This document shows positions 54,154-64,000 of a DNA stretch of 64,000 nt, piece by piece. The first letter of the stretch is position 1. Each line of letters opens with the position of its first letter. The notes below the pieces were generated by a model. The model was not told the origin of the DNA and did not search any database. It saw only the letters and a program-made list of their open reading frames with translations. A program made the translations under genes and the position numbers. Source of the stretch: Symsagittifera roscoffensis (Eukaryota > Xenacoelomorpha > Acoela > Convolutidae); contig NC_087067.1 in NCBI RefSeq assembly GCF_963678635.1, positions 8,475,716 through 8,539,715 on the forward strand. Direction: 5' to 3'.

Positions 54154-56870
54154 TTTTTGAACAGCTTATTTTTTAATATTCTCAACAACGCCAAGTTCTA
54201 GCCTCAAAAATGACATATAATTTTGTTTTAAAACTAAATTTCTGAACTATGAATCAAAAACTATGAATTTCTCATCCAAATACTAAAATGTGTATGAATT
54301 ATTTTAGCCTAACGAAATTGTTAGTGGTAGCAGAAAACTATTTATATGGTTTTTGTCTAGGTTCGAAGCGGAGAAGGAAATTTTAGAAGGTTTTTTAGAA
54401 AAGGGATCTTGTTAACTATTTCCATCCCTGCGGTACCCTGAAACTAATCATTCCCTATTAAGAAAGAAGTTAATAGTTACGCATATTTGAATATTGTTTT
54501 TTTGTGACAAAATTTACTCCTTGTTCAAAAGGGAAGAGGAAATTGTTAACTAAACCGGCAATTCTTATTAACTTTGAGAAGAGCCATTTTTAGACTTTGA
54601 TTAAAATTTAAGATTTATATAACGCAAAAACAGGATGATTTGGCAAAGTTTTTTCATTTCTTGGACAGTTTTAGTTTTCATTTCCTAAACACATGTAAAT
54701 AAACGATGTACCTTGAAAAAATCGCAAGGAGTTGCGAGTTAACGATTGCGCCTTAATGTCAGTGAAAAAAAAAACTCATTGTCAAAAAAAACAAACGTAA
54801 GAGCCAATAATGCTTTCTGCAAATCCCTGGGTCCTACATTTTAACCTCACTGCATTATGAACCGTTTGTAAACTTTTAATTATACATTACGTTTAAAAAT
54901 GTGCTTTTCACGGCAAGTCCAACTAATTAAAGTTATAATGTTTAGAATAAACTTTGTTGACAATGCAGATAACTGCCAGATGATACTTTTTTTGAGATGA
55001 AAAAAGAAAGTTTTTATCTGATATTACGTTCGTGGCTAACCTGAAGTGAAAATGTATTTTTTAAACTGATTAAAAAGCAATTTTTAAGACTTGTGAGTTT
55101 GGGTTTCGCTGAACAGTTACTTCGGTTTTGGTTTTGATCGATTTAAGAGTCAACTATTTTGTTTGGTCTTTTAACGAGTTTCCTTGAAACTATGCAGCAG
55201 TTGCGGCTGATTCTTTCTTTTTTCTGTTAAATTTCTGAGAATTGACATTGCATCATTTTTTGTGCTTTCAAAGGTTTTTTCAATAGGATGAAACGCTCGT
55301 AAAACAATTTCATAAATATTTGACAGTTTATTAATATACTTTTTTTTACTAATGATAAATAACAAGATTCTAAGGTAAATGGCAAATACAATATTTGAAA
55401 CTGTGAACACAAAAATCAACTATTTTAAAATGTTTTCGTTCTGCGTTATGAAGAAGATTCAGTTACGCTGAGGGTATGTGGATTTTCTGCCCTCTTACAC
55501 AATAGAGAATTTGATTTCATCTAAATTGGTAATGGTTTTTTGTACATCCAAGTTGATTCTAATGATTGACGTTTTTGGTGATGTGAAATCAAAGGTTTTA
55601 TTTTCGCTCAAATGACAGCTTTTGTATTCTGAAAGGTGGCGTTTTAGTTTTTCAAATGGTTTGCTTTCACAATTTTTTCTGATAATGTAGAGGGCTTTGT
55701 ATTCCTTTAAAAACATAATTTTCCGAAGAAAAAAAATCGTTAGTTCGACTGCTTTCTATTTATTTCGCTTGACTTTTCTGCAAATCAATCAACATTTTTT
55801 TTTGTTTGAGGATTGGAAATGGACGAATAGAATTTTGCAATAAAAATTTTTGCTGCTTTGCTTTATTCACTTCAAAAAGCAAAAACTGCTGCATAATTAT
55901 TTGTATATTAATCGATATTTTTTGAATGAAGGATAATGCGCATTATTATCATGTCTCAAAAAATGAAAAGTCACCATTATGCCAGTTGAATCATTTTTTT
56001 TTCTGAGAAATACACTGTTTTGGTTAATGTGGTTTTTCTTTGAAAATCAGACAAATCAAACAAACTATGAATCAACCGATAGCTGTTAACCGATAACTAA
56101 ATAAATACCAGAAAAAAAGCAGCTGTACAATTCACAACTTCTAGATAAACTTTGAAAATCTGTTATCTAATTCACCTACTAAATTAGTCTAGTTCAAGCT
56201 TAGTCAAAACTTTGTATCGTTTTATAGAAAATTTTTGGTATATAATGGTGTCCATCATATTTCGGAACTCTATTCATTTTAAAAATGAAGTAAGTTTTTG
56301 AAGTAGATTGATTTCTTTCAAGCAAAATTATCCATTTGAACTTCATTTTTTTTTTCAATTTTCACTGGACCGTTTCAGAAAAATGTAAATGAAATCAGGC
56401 GTCAAGTAGATCATTAATTTTAGGATTTTAGCTGTCTGTTTAAATTAAGTAACGCAAAAGTGGCAGTCATCACGATTTTTGGCAAGTTTTTCGTTGCATC
56501 AGGTGGCTAGCAGAAATATAATTGGCTTACAACACATTGAAATCAAAGTCGTTTCTCTGTGAGATATTTTTTTATGTAGAAAAAAAAATTGACAATAGAA
56601 AATGAACAATAAATGTAATTTTTTTGCTCAGAAACGAAATTCTGTCGAGTTTAATAGATTGAAGTTTTTCTACCGTCCGTTTACTTCATCATGAGATGGC
56701 CATCAGGATTCTTCTCATTTACTCAACCAGCAACTCGACTAAAGTCAAAAATTTTAGACTTGGCATGTACTAATTTACCACAAAAACTTATTACAATATC
56801 TGAATTACTTCAGTTAGCAAGCTTCATCTTCTATTTCTTTTTTTTTTCTGAAGCGAAGTTTTTTGATTTG
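54154..56870. repeat. Tandem segmental duplication, copy B
   Basis: Directly follows copy A head to tail. It extends to the shared tail TTCTATTTCTTTTTTTTTCT near 56845. A stretch of about 200 bp at 56385-56620 is present only here, replacing a shorter sequence in copy A. Confidence 0.9.
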
Positions 56871-57000
56871 TTGTTTTTTTTTCTTAGCGTTTTTGAATAT
56901 TTTGATATACTCATACTTGCTTCCTGTAATCTACAAACGCTTCTAAAATCGATTAAAATCAATATAGATATCTTTATTATCGAATCTATTTTTTGTGTTT

Positions 57001-57106
57001 TCTTTACAGAAATTATTAAAATTTCATCTAAAATTATAAATATGCACTTGTTTTCTTTACAGAAATTATTAAAATTTCATCTAAAATTATAAATATGCAC
57101 TTTCTG
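57001..57106. repeat. Perfect 53-bp tandem duplication
   Basis: TCTTTACAGAAATTATTAAA occurs at 57001 and 57054, and both copies end AAATATGCACTT. Confidence 0.95.
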
Positions 57107-60100
57107 GGAAAAACAATCAAAAATTATTTCACTGCTCAACCACAACTAGATTAAAATGCTTCAAGTATACACAATAGCCGTAGCAATACAAGGAAAATTA
57201 ACTTTTGTTATAACAAATGTTATCTTGCATTATACTGCTAAAAGCGTTCAAAAAAATCAGCTCATATGGAAAAGCGGCTTTCACAACCGTCAATCAAATG
57301 GTAGGTCGGGATTTTGAGACCTAACAAGAGATCTTTTCTAGTTTGAAATAGCCTAAACTTAGCACATTTCTGATCAAAAACAAGATGAAAGATTAAAATT
57401 TTAAACTTAATCTACTTTATTTAAAAATTTCAAAAAAAAATTTGTGGCCAGATATTTAGATCAGAAGTTAAGTATTTCATGTCAGAATTGAAGAATTAGT
57501 TCAGATGTTACACTAATTCATTGATTAACCCTTGAAGAATTGTAAATTAAAGTTTAAAACTGGCACCTGATTTTTTGAGCAAAAAACCTAAATTTAATAT
57601 TTCTCACGGCTTTCTATGATTGGACAAACCTTCAATTTTCGGTCAAAACATTGGATATTATGAATTTTCTCTACCAGGTTTTGTGACTTGGCCAAATATT
57701 TTGCTTTCGCTTAGTATCTTGTCGATTCAATAACATCGAGTTACATTGTACCTAGTCATTTGTTTCAACGTTTCAAAGATTGAGCTCTCCATTCAAAAGT
57801 TTGTGAACTCGGTTTTAGAAACGAGGGAAAGTTTGGGTCCGTTTACATATTTCATTTTGGAACTGTAAAAATATAGAGGGCATTTTGTGGTTCAGTTGAA
57901 GTTTAAATTAATTTCAGGAAAGTTTTTTTATTGCTCCAGGAATTGTTGGGGGTTTTTTCGGACTTTGAAAGGACCCAATCCACAAAACAATTCAACCTAT
58001 TGAAGGCCATTTCTACTGTCTGGCTGTGCACTGACTGATTTTTATTGCTCAATTCCTTTAAATACATAATAAAAGACTTTTGATGGGCCAAAACTCTTTT
58101 GTGTATCTGTTCCTTTGCGCATGAGGAAGTCACCAGTAATGGTCCAGATGCAAAAAAATACGACACATTTTTGTTGGAGCAGTTTGTTTATGTTGAAGAA
58201 TGCAGAAAAAAACACATACTATTTTTCAATTTTTCTGCCAATATCTATGTTTTTATACTTTCTCTTCAAAAAATTGTAAGAATTTGTTCTTAAGCAGTTT
58301 TTGGCAGATTTGAATAAACTTAAAATTTGGTTTTCCTGTAATGAACCCAAAGAGTTCATTTCTGTATTTTTCGCTTGTCTTAGTTTATTAATAACATATA
58401 CCAAAGTAGAAGAACGTTTTTATCCATTTTTAATCTTTTGTTTTCATAAAAAAGATTTTTTTGATTTCTTGTTTTTCTTGCCTCACTTGAGGCTTCTATG
58501 AGAAAATTTGGAGCTGTTGCTGTCTCTTAAATTGTAGAAATGAAACTGATAAAAATTTAACTAAAACATTTCCCCGCTTCTATCGTTTACTTTTTTTCTG
58601 TTTTCTAATTCAAAAAAACTGACCGATTCAGCTTTGTTCACTCATTATAAATTATACTTCAAAACACACAAAAGAATAACTTGCAGCGATTATTTTGGCG
58701 TAATTCTTTGAAAAAAGGGACACGTCATTTTAAAAAATATTTGACTATTCATTTGTGCAATTGCTTAATCTGTTTTTTGACCTGTGACCGTTGTATTTTT
58801 TCATTACTTTCTTTTTAAACCGTTTTGAAATTTGTTTTTCAAATTTTTTGCATAAACAATTAATCGTTTGAGCCTGGCAAAACTTAACTTTATGAAGCGG
58901 TCAATACAGTTTCCAATTGGTTTTTTGAAAGGTAGTGTTGGGTCCAATTTTCAACATAGGATTGAAGAAATGCATTTGTGCAAAATGATGCACACATCAG
59001 TGTTTTGTTCAATCCCAGTGGTATAAAAACTCATTTTTTACGCGAGATTTTTAGTTTTCGAAATCTTGGAATTTTGATTGATCATTTTTAGCTCAGCAAG
59101 TTAATTTTGTTTAGTTCCACTTAAAAGATGGAATCATCATATTTGGCCAAACAGATAGTTAAAATAAAATTGCCTTCTTTGAGCTTCTGCTTAGAATATA
59201 TGCTTGAATTTAAGTTTAAATTTTTTAAATTTTAGTAGATGTTATCTCCTGAAACTTCTTTTACTATATTGTTATTCCGCATCTGGGACATATTTAGTAC
59301 AAGAAAATAAACAAATCTACCGCCTTTTTGATGTAATTTTTGTATTTGTATCCATTTGATCGAGCAATAGCTTCTCAAAGGAAAATTGGATTATCATTCC
59401 TTTTTCTTAGAAACCGAATTAATGATTCTCAGAAATGAAAAAGAACAAAGTTAGAAAAGATTGTTTGTATAAAAGACCAAAAACTGAATACTCCAATTGA
59501 CCTGTAAATTTCATTCAATACGAAAAAGTAAGATACAAAATTTAAACCTTTTAGGGAATAACATGAATAGTTAACTGTATTATTTCAATTTCAAACAATT
59601 TTGTGTGGATAGTTCTCCGCTCATAAATTTTTTGCTGAAGGCTTTAAAATCATTTTGAGACCTTTCGAGAGCGCATAACATAGTCCAGAAATTTGCTAAA
59701 TTGGCATTTTTCAAACCGCTAAAAGAATAGATGAAACAGATTAAATGAAACAGAATTTTAGATTTATTTTCAGGGGTCGGTCTTTATTGGGATATAAATT
59801 TTTACTTCAACATTTTTAATTGAAATGCTGAATTTGTTTTGAAGAAAATTAACTAACTCAAGTATACATTATTCTTTCTCTCTTCGAAAGCCGATAAAAA
59901 AATAGAAGTTTAGTTTATAAAAAAAATATTTTTATTGGGTGACTTGAAAAAAACAGAACTGAAATGCGTGTTTCTGATTGGTTGAACTCAAGAGAAGAAA
60001 AACGAAACACATAACAAAAACAAAAATCCTTGAATATATTTTCTGAAATCTTTAAAAAGGAGTTTTTTTTGGTATATTGATACCTTAGGATAGCGCGCAT

Positions 60101-60445
60101 TCAAAAATTAACACGCTGTAGGATGATGATAGATTGAACAATTCAATCAGAGCTGAAGTTTGATTTGCTGCTTTTTGCTACTATTGCATAGTTGTCTAAT
60201 CGTGTCCACGATATCCATTTCTTCGTTGTCAAGATCCAAACTTCTGTGTTTTGTTGTACTTCCTAATTTCCTAAATTCAATTTGCAACTGGGATAATTTT
60301 CCGAGGTTCTTAACTTGGAGCAATAGTTAGCATTGTTTTGTATTGTTTATAAGCCTTGTTTCAGTTTTTCGTAGTTTTGAGTTCAATTTCATTTCAACGC
60401 TTAATCAGGTTCGAAAAAAAAACTAGTGATCGATTAATATAATTT
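57107..60445. other. Spacer with one weak minus-strand ORF
   Basis: On minus, 58166-57903 is open for 87 codons (GTG or internal start), ending in TAA. From about 58130 the composition is coding-like (for example AKEQIHKRVLAHQKSF, VEMAFNRLNCFVDWVLSK) and GC is above background. No family is recognised and no splice signals were found, so it is not called a gene. The rest holds nothing I can identify. Confidence 0.3.
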
Positions 60446-61111
60446 CACTACGAGGCCCAACTGTGCACAAGATAGGCCATCCATTTTGTGTCTGTTTGTT
60501 CCTGGGTTCCTGAAACAAGTCTTTAAACATGTTCCAAAATGTAAGTGGGTTCCACTTGCAAAACTTCCGTGGATTCCAAGCACAAAAACCTGTAATGTAA
60601 TTTTTGTCGACACGTTGTTTTTGTCGCGGAATCAGCAACGAGCGAATATAGGTAGATGTTCCAGATTCTGCAAATGGAAGCAGAATCCGCAAATGTAAGT
60701 GAATTCCGCAAATTTATGCGGATTCCGCATACAATTTGCTGATTCCGCTTACAATTTGCAGAATCCGTTACATTTTGCAAATTGCGGATTCTGCTTACAA
60801 TTTGCGGATTCAATTTACAGTTGCGGATTCCTGGTCAGCTCAAGTTTACTTGACACACGTGTTATTTTTTGTTTGTGGACTCCCCAAACTGTTCCGAATT
60901 TCGCAATTTGTTTTGCAGATTCCAAAAACTTTGTTGCGAATTCAGCAAATTTGCCTGATTTTGGAGCGATTCTGAGCAACACAATTCTGAGCAAAACAGC
61001 AAAGAAGATCAAATGAAAATTGCAATGCCGCGAATTCCGCGCCAAATCTAATTTTGGCTTGTTGCGGAATCCTCTCACAATGCACAAAATGCAAAATTTG
61101 GCCGCGTAATG
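60446..61111. mobile_element. Foldback element, GCGGATTCCGC family (complete copy)
   Basis: This 666-bp element begins CACTACGAGGCCCAACTGTG and ends, complemented, CATTACGCGGCCAAATTTTG. Left-half units (AAGTGAATTCCGCAAA) are complementary to right-half units (TTGCGGATTC..TTACA), so a long imperfect hairpin is possible. It has no coding capacity. No clear target duplication. Confidence 0.8.
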
Positions 61112-62358
61112 CTCATAAATTTTATATCAATTTACTCGAATATAGAGCTAGCGAACCGAGAGATTGGAGCAAAAACTTCTTGAATAAAGTTTGTACACTT
61201 TTTAGCCGTCAAAGCTGGTTGTGGAATGTTATTTAGCGCCTTCAGTATCAAAACTATAAGGAGATGGCTATGAATTGTTTTTTCTTCAACAAAGTTTCGT
61301 TTTAAGATTTTGACACAAACTGGACCTTCATAAAAAATGACCGCAATAGTTTATTAGATTATTTCATAATAACAGTCTCTTTAACCTAACAAAAATGACC
61401 CCAATCGTGAGTTTCAAAACTGAATGGTAATTTAGATGGTCTGGTATTTTTTGTCCGGGATTTTGATTTAAGTGTTGAACTCAAGTGATATTAGACTTCT
61501 TTTAAGGTGTTAACTTCCACCAGCCACGAGCTATCCAATATAAGTCTTTGAGTATTGTCAGACAACTTCTAGCCAAATATTCTTACTTTTTTTATACGAA
61601 CGATAAGTTTAAACATGCAAAAAAACTTTTGATAACACCTGAAGCGTTTCTCAAAAAGTGTAAGTTAATGATTTGACTGAATTTGAAATCAATTTCAGAA
61701 ATCTAGGAAATGTATTGCCTAGATGTTTTCCTTTGAAATTGCAATTTTTGCCATAACTTGTTGAAGTTTTTCTCCCAAACTTAGTGCCAAAATGAGAACA
61801 TACATTTGAGAAAATGAAGGTTTCCAGTATTGCTGAGAAAAAAGTAGAATGCGTAGAATGCGAAGACTAGTGGTTTATGGGGAACTACGCGCATTAGCTT
61901 TCTAAAAAAAATTTATTTTTTCCAATTACAGATATTGCATTATAATACTACTTAGTCGACCTTTTTGTGTTATCGTCGAAACGTTTTTAGTTTTTTTTTA
62001 GTGGGCTGTGTTTATCGCAAAAAGGCAATTAAAAGCACTGTTTTTCTTAACAAATTTTCAGATTAGAAAAGAAAACTGTCTGGCAAAATCACTACAACGC
62101 TTAAAACAAACTAATTTGTAGAAAACGTATCAAGTAAAAATATACATTCATTTCTCATATGGTGCCAATCAATTGAACTTTCTATTTAAATAAGTTATTT
62201 TATTTTCCTTTAAAGTGTTCTTAATCTATCGAGAAATTGGTTTTTTATTTTATTGCTTATTTTGTTAATTTAATGTTTTGGTTGCTAATAAAAAAAGTTT
62301 TCAGAAGTTTGGACGTATGAAAGTTAGTTCCGAGACTAATCCACATTGAAGCAAAAAC
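61112..62358. other. Upstream region of the receptor gene, no supported gene
   Basis: AT-rich. No promoter element can be placed with confidence. TTTTCAG at 62298-62304 could be an acceptor for the exon carrying the receptor start codon. Confidence 0.4.
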
Positions 62359-62582
62359 ATGCTGTTCACGAGAATTCTGATGCCACTCCTTTTTGCGTTC
62401 GGGTTGGTAGCCAACATTTCAGCGGTGGCAATCATGCGACGTCAGTGGTCCAAGATTAAGAAACATATTGTGACGCATACTTTGATCAGTCTGGCGGTGT
62501 CGGATATCATCTATCTCGCTGTTCTCGGAATAATGAGCACCGAACAGTTCTTGGGCCGAATCATTTCACCTTATCTTTGCAA
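62359..62582 (+). CDS. Class A (rhodopsin-family) GPCR, exon 1
   Basis: Encodes residues 1 to 75 (the last codon is split) of a seven-transmembrane receptor acting at the plasma membrane. TM1 carries the conserved Asn in GLVANIS (N19, position 1.50). An Arg/Lys-rich first loop follows, then TM2 with LAVSD (D49, position 2.50). C74 is the conserved disulfide Cys 3.25. The ATG is supported by an in-frame TGA four codons upstream. The N-terminus is only about 7 residues before TM1, with no glycosylation site, unusually short unless an upstream exon exists. The exon ends in CAA at a perfect GTGAGT donor, phase 2. The pattern is most like peptide receptors (FMRFamide/neuropeptide type), but the ligand cannot be assigned. 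Confidence 0.85.
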
Positions 62583-63251
62583 GTGAGTGAAATTTTTTCT
62601 AAATTTATTTTGAAAATTCTTTTGCTTGAAACATTTTTTAAATTACAGTTACAATTTGCCCACTTGAGGATGCGTGGGATTTCTTATTACCAGTACTTTG
62701 GATTAAAATTTTTCTGACCATGACTTTTTAATTTTGTTTATGCTTTTTGTTTTCCAACAATCGCTATTGTCGCAAACTAAAATGTAGAAAAAGAATGTAC
62801 ACTCCTGAAAAAGTTGATGGATTTTTCAAATTAACATCAAAGTGAACAGTAGATGAAGAAAAAATTGAACAAAAAAAATTGGATGATATAATTTTTGGAT
62901 TTTGTTTTGATAAAAAAAATTCGGATCAATTTTGTTTTCAAAGCAGTTTCCTTGAGTATAGCCTTTTCAATTTGATCGTGATTGCTTAACATTACTCAAA
63001 GATGTCAAGTACTATTGTTTCTAAAACAAAGTTTCTATGTGTTCATCAAAGAATAAACGAACAATTGAAGTAAGCTCTTCGGAGATTCGATATATGTAGT
63101 TTAGAAAGTGGACAAGATCGTCGCACGAACCTAATGAATATTTTATTAATTTGTTTTAGAATGAGCAAAAAATGTTTTTTTTAAAGGTTTCTTGTATATA
63201 GCCTATGAAAGAAAAATGTCAGACTTCAAGTAATTCTTTTTCTTTTTACAG
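62583..63251 (+). other. GPCR intron 1
   Basis: 669 nt, from GTGAGT to TTTTTACAG. Joining the exons keeps the frame (AA+G) and puts C74 exactly 25 residues before R99 of the ERY motif, the conserved 3.25 to 3.50 distance, which confirms the splice sites. Confidence 0.85.
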
Positions 63252-63424
63252 GCCAAAGTTTTTCCTGGACGTGCTTTCTCAGCATGTGAGTGCATGGTTG
63301 ATTGTGATGATGAGCCACGAGAGATATCAGGCCATGAACAGTCCATACACCTACAACTCCACCTTTCAGAACAAAAATGCATTCATACTAGCTTTTGTGT
63401 GGCTAGTGGGCTGTGTCATTTCTG
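63252..63424 (+). CDS. Class A GPCR, exon 2
   Basis: Continues the receptor through TM3, intracellular loop 2 and TM4. TM3 contains HVSAWLIVMMSHERYQAM, with ERY (E98-R99-Y100) as the G-protein-coupling DRY-type motif. Loop 2 contains NSPYTYNSTF. TM4 has FVWLVGCVIS with W125 at position 4.50. The exon ends in phase 1 at GTAAGC. The next exon (TM5-TM7) is not found in 63425-64000: the best acceptor (TTTTTTTTTCAG, 63532) would give a stop after four codons. The gene therefore continues beyond the window or is truncated. Confidence 0.85.
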
Positions 63425-63925
63425 GTAAGCCCTCTAATTTATCTGTTTGATCTTGTTATATAAATTTGCAATTGAAAAAGGACTTGAGATTATGGTTGCC
63501 TGCCTCTTTAATAAAAAACTTTTTTTTTTCAGTTGATGCTCTTTGATATTTGCCACAATTTTTTATAAACTAACTTTTGAAAAAAGTTATGGTCGAGTAG
63601 ATAATCAAGTTGTGCCTACTTTATCCAGGTAGGTATCCTTTTTTTGCGAAATTTACATATATTTAACCAATGAATTAGTTCGTTAGCGTAATGGCGATCG
63701 TAACTAGGTGCCAAGGGAGAGAATACTTAATATGATCCTACTTATTTTTCAAGTTTTGCGCTTAAAGGGCCTTTAAGAGCTCAAAAACTGCCTAAAAATG
63801 AAATTAAAGAGAGCCATTGGTTCATCTGATTTTCTCTGAAAACAAACGTGACAAAAGGTTATTTCGATAATGTCAGATACGCAAATCGAATATCAGACTG
63901 TAAAACAAGCACAAAAACACAAATA
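63425..63925. other. GPCR intron 2 (partial) or downstream DNA
   Basis: No continuing GPCR exon is recognised. A tRNA-like stretch at 63676-63720 was examined and rejected. Confidence 0.4.
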
Positions 63926-64000
63926 TGTTTGTATCGGGGCAAAGCTCTGAATGTTTTGACTGTCTTTATGGAGTAGTGTTTGATTTACAAAAGTTAAACT
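63926..64000 (-). mobile_element. HINE-like element, diverged end running off the window
   Basis: GTATCGGGGCAAAGCTCTGA, then ATGTTTTGACTGTCTTTATG and GAGTAG, matches the hairpin end of the full copies (GTATCAGGGCAAAGCCCTGA, ATGTTCCGACTGC) with several substitutions. Confidence 0.5.

Noticed and set aside
55495-55716. 73-codon minus-strand ORF present in both copies of the tandem duplication
   Set aside because: Nearly all differences from the copy at 52973-53200 change amino acids, and that copy has an in-frame TGA, so there is no sign of selection on protein.
63676-63725. tRNA-like A-box stretch (TTAGCGTAATGGCG)
   Set aside because: No B box and no acceptor or anticodon stem could be paired.

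Overview
The window looks like gene-poor, AT-rich nuclear DNA of an invertebrate animal. The evidence is a class A G-protein-coupled receptor split by an intron, GT..AG introns with TTTTCAG- or TTTTACAG-type acceptors (one candidate intron is only 50 nt), a Ty3/gypsy LTR retrotransposon, decayed hAT DNA transposons and very many tandem and inverted repeats. The tiny candidate intron and its consensus would suit a nematode or another compact-intron invertebrate, but the species cannot be named from this sequence. No bacterial operons, CRISPR arrays, rRNAs or convincing tRNAs were seen. A 200-bp run of N at 50065-50264 marks a scaffold gap.

Layout from left to right. 1-4700: short tandem repeats, fragments and one full copy of a dispersed element with helentron/HINE-like structure, and one orphan candidate exon (3990-4099). 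5144-6258: a palindrome-rich repeat element bounded by inverted CCCGGG(A/T)TGACC termini. 6366-6623: a candidate two-exon gene end with a 50-nt intron, running into a long degenerate array (6564-9560). 13152-14970: a second HINE-like copy and a GCCGCC-rich array. 17445-18600: GTCG-rich arrays, again bounded by CCCGGG motifs. 19619-26922: a 7.3-kb Ty3/gypsy element on the minus strand with two 368-bp LTRs that differ at 5 positions. Its protease active site is mutated, pol is interrupted by a stop and frame changes, and no target duplication is visible. A 100-codon plus-strand coding fragment (26923-27227) abuts its right LTR.

27228-36062 is mostly repeats: ATAATCGATTATAAT palindrome clusters, poly-C, a 520-bp inverted-repeat element, a 140-bp tandem array and a hAT-type MITE (34778-35157). 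36326-38454 is a decayed hAT transposon with a perfect 8-bp target duplication. 38870-49940 holds more palindrome clusters, two members of a foldback element family built on GCGGATTCCGC, a second copy of the 5.1-kb palindrome element and several local duplications. 50435-56870 is a head-to-tail duplication of about 2.7 kb; its left copy carries an inserted HINE-like element, and its duplicates supply the empty site. 60446-61111 is a complete foldback element.

The only confidently recognisable host gene is at the right end: exons 1 and 2 (62359-62582 and 63252-63424, plus strand) of a rhodopsin-family GPCR covering TM1 to TM4, with later exons outside the window or missing. The rest is best read as a repeat graveyard around that gene. 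The most distinctive feature is a group of otherwise unrelated satellite-like arrays that share CCCGGG-containing terminal motifs.
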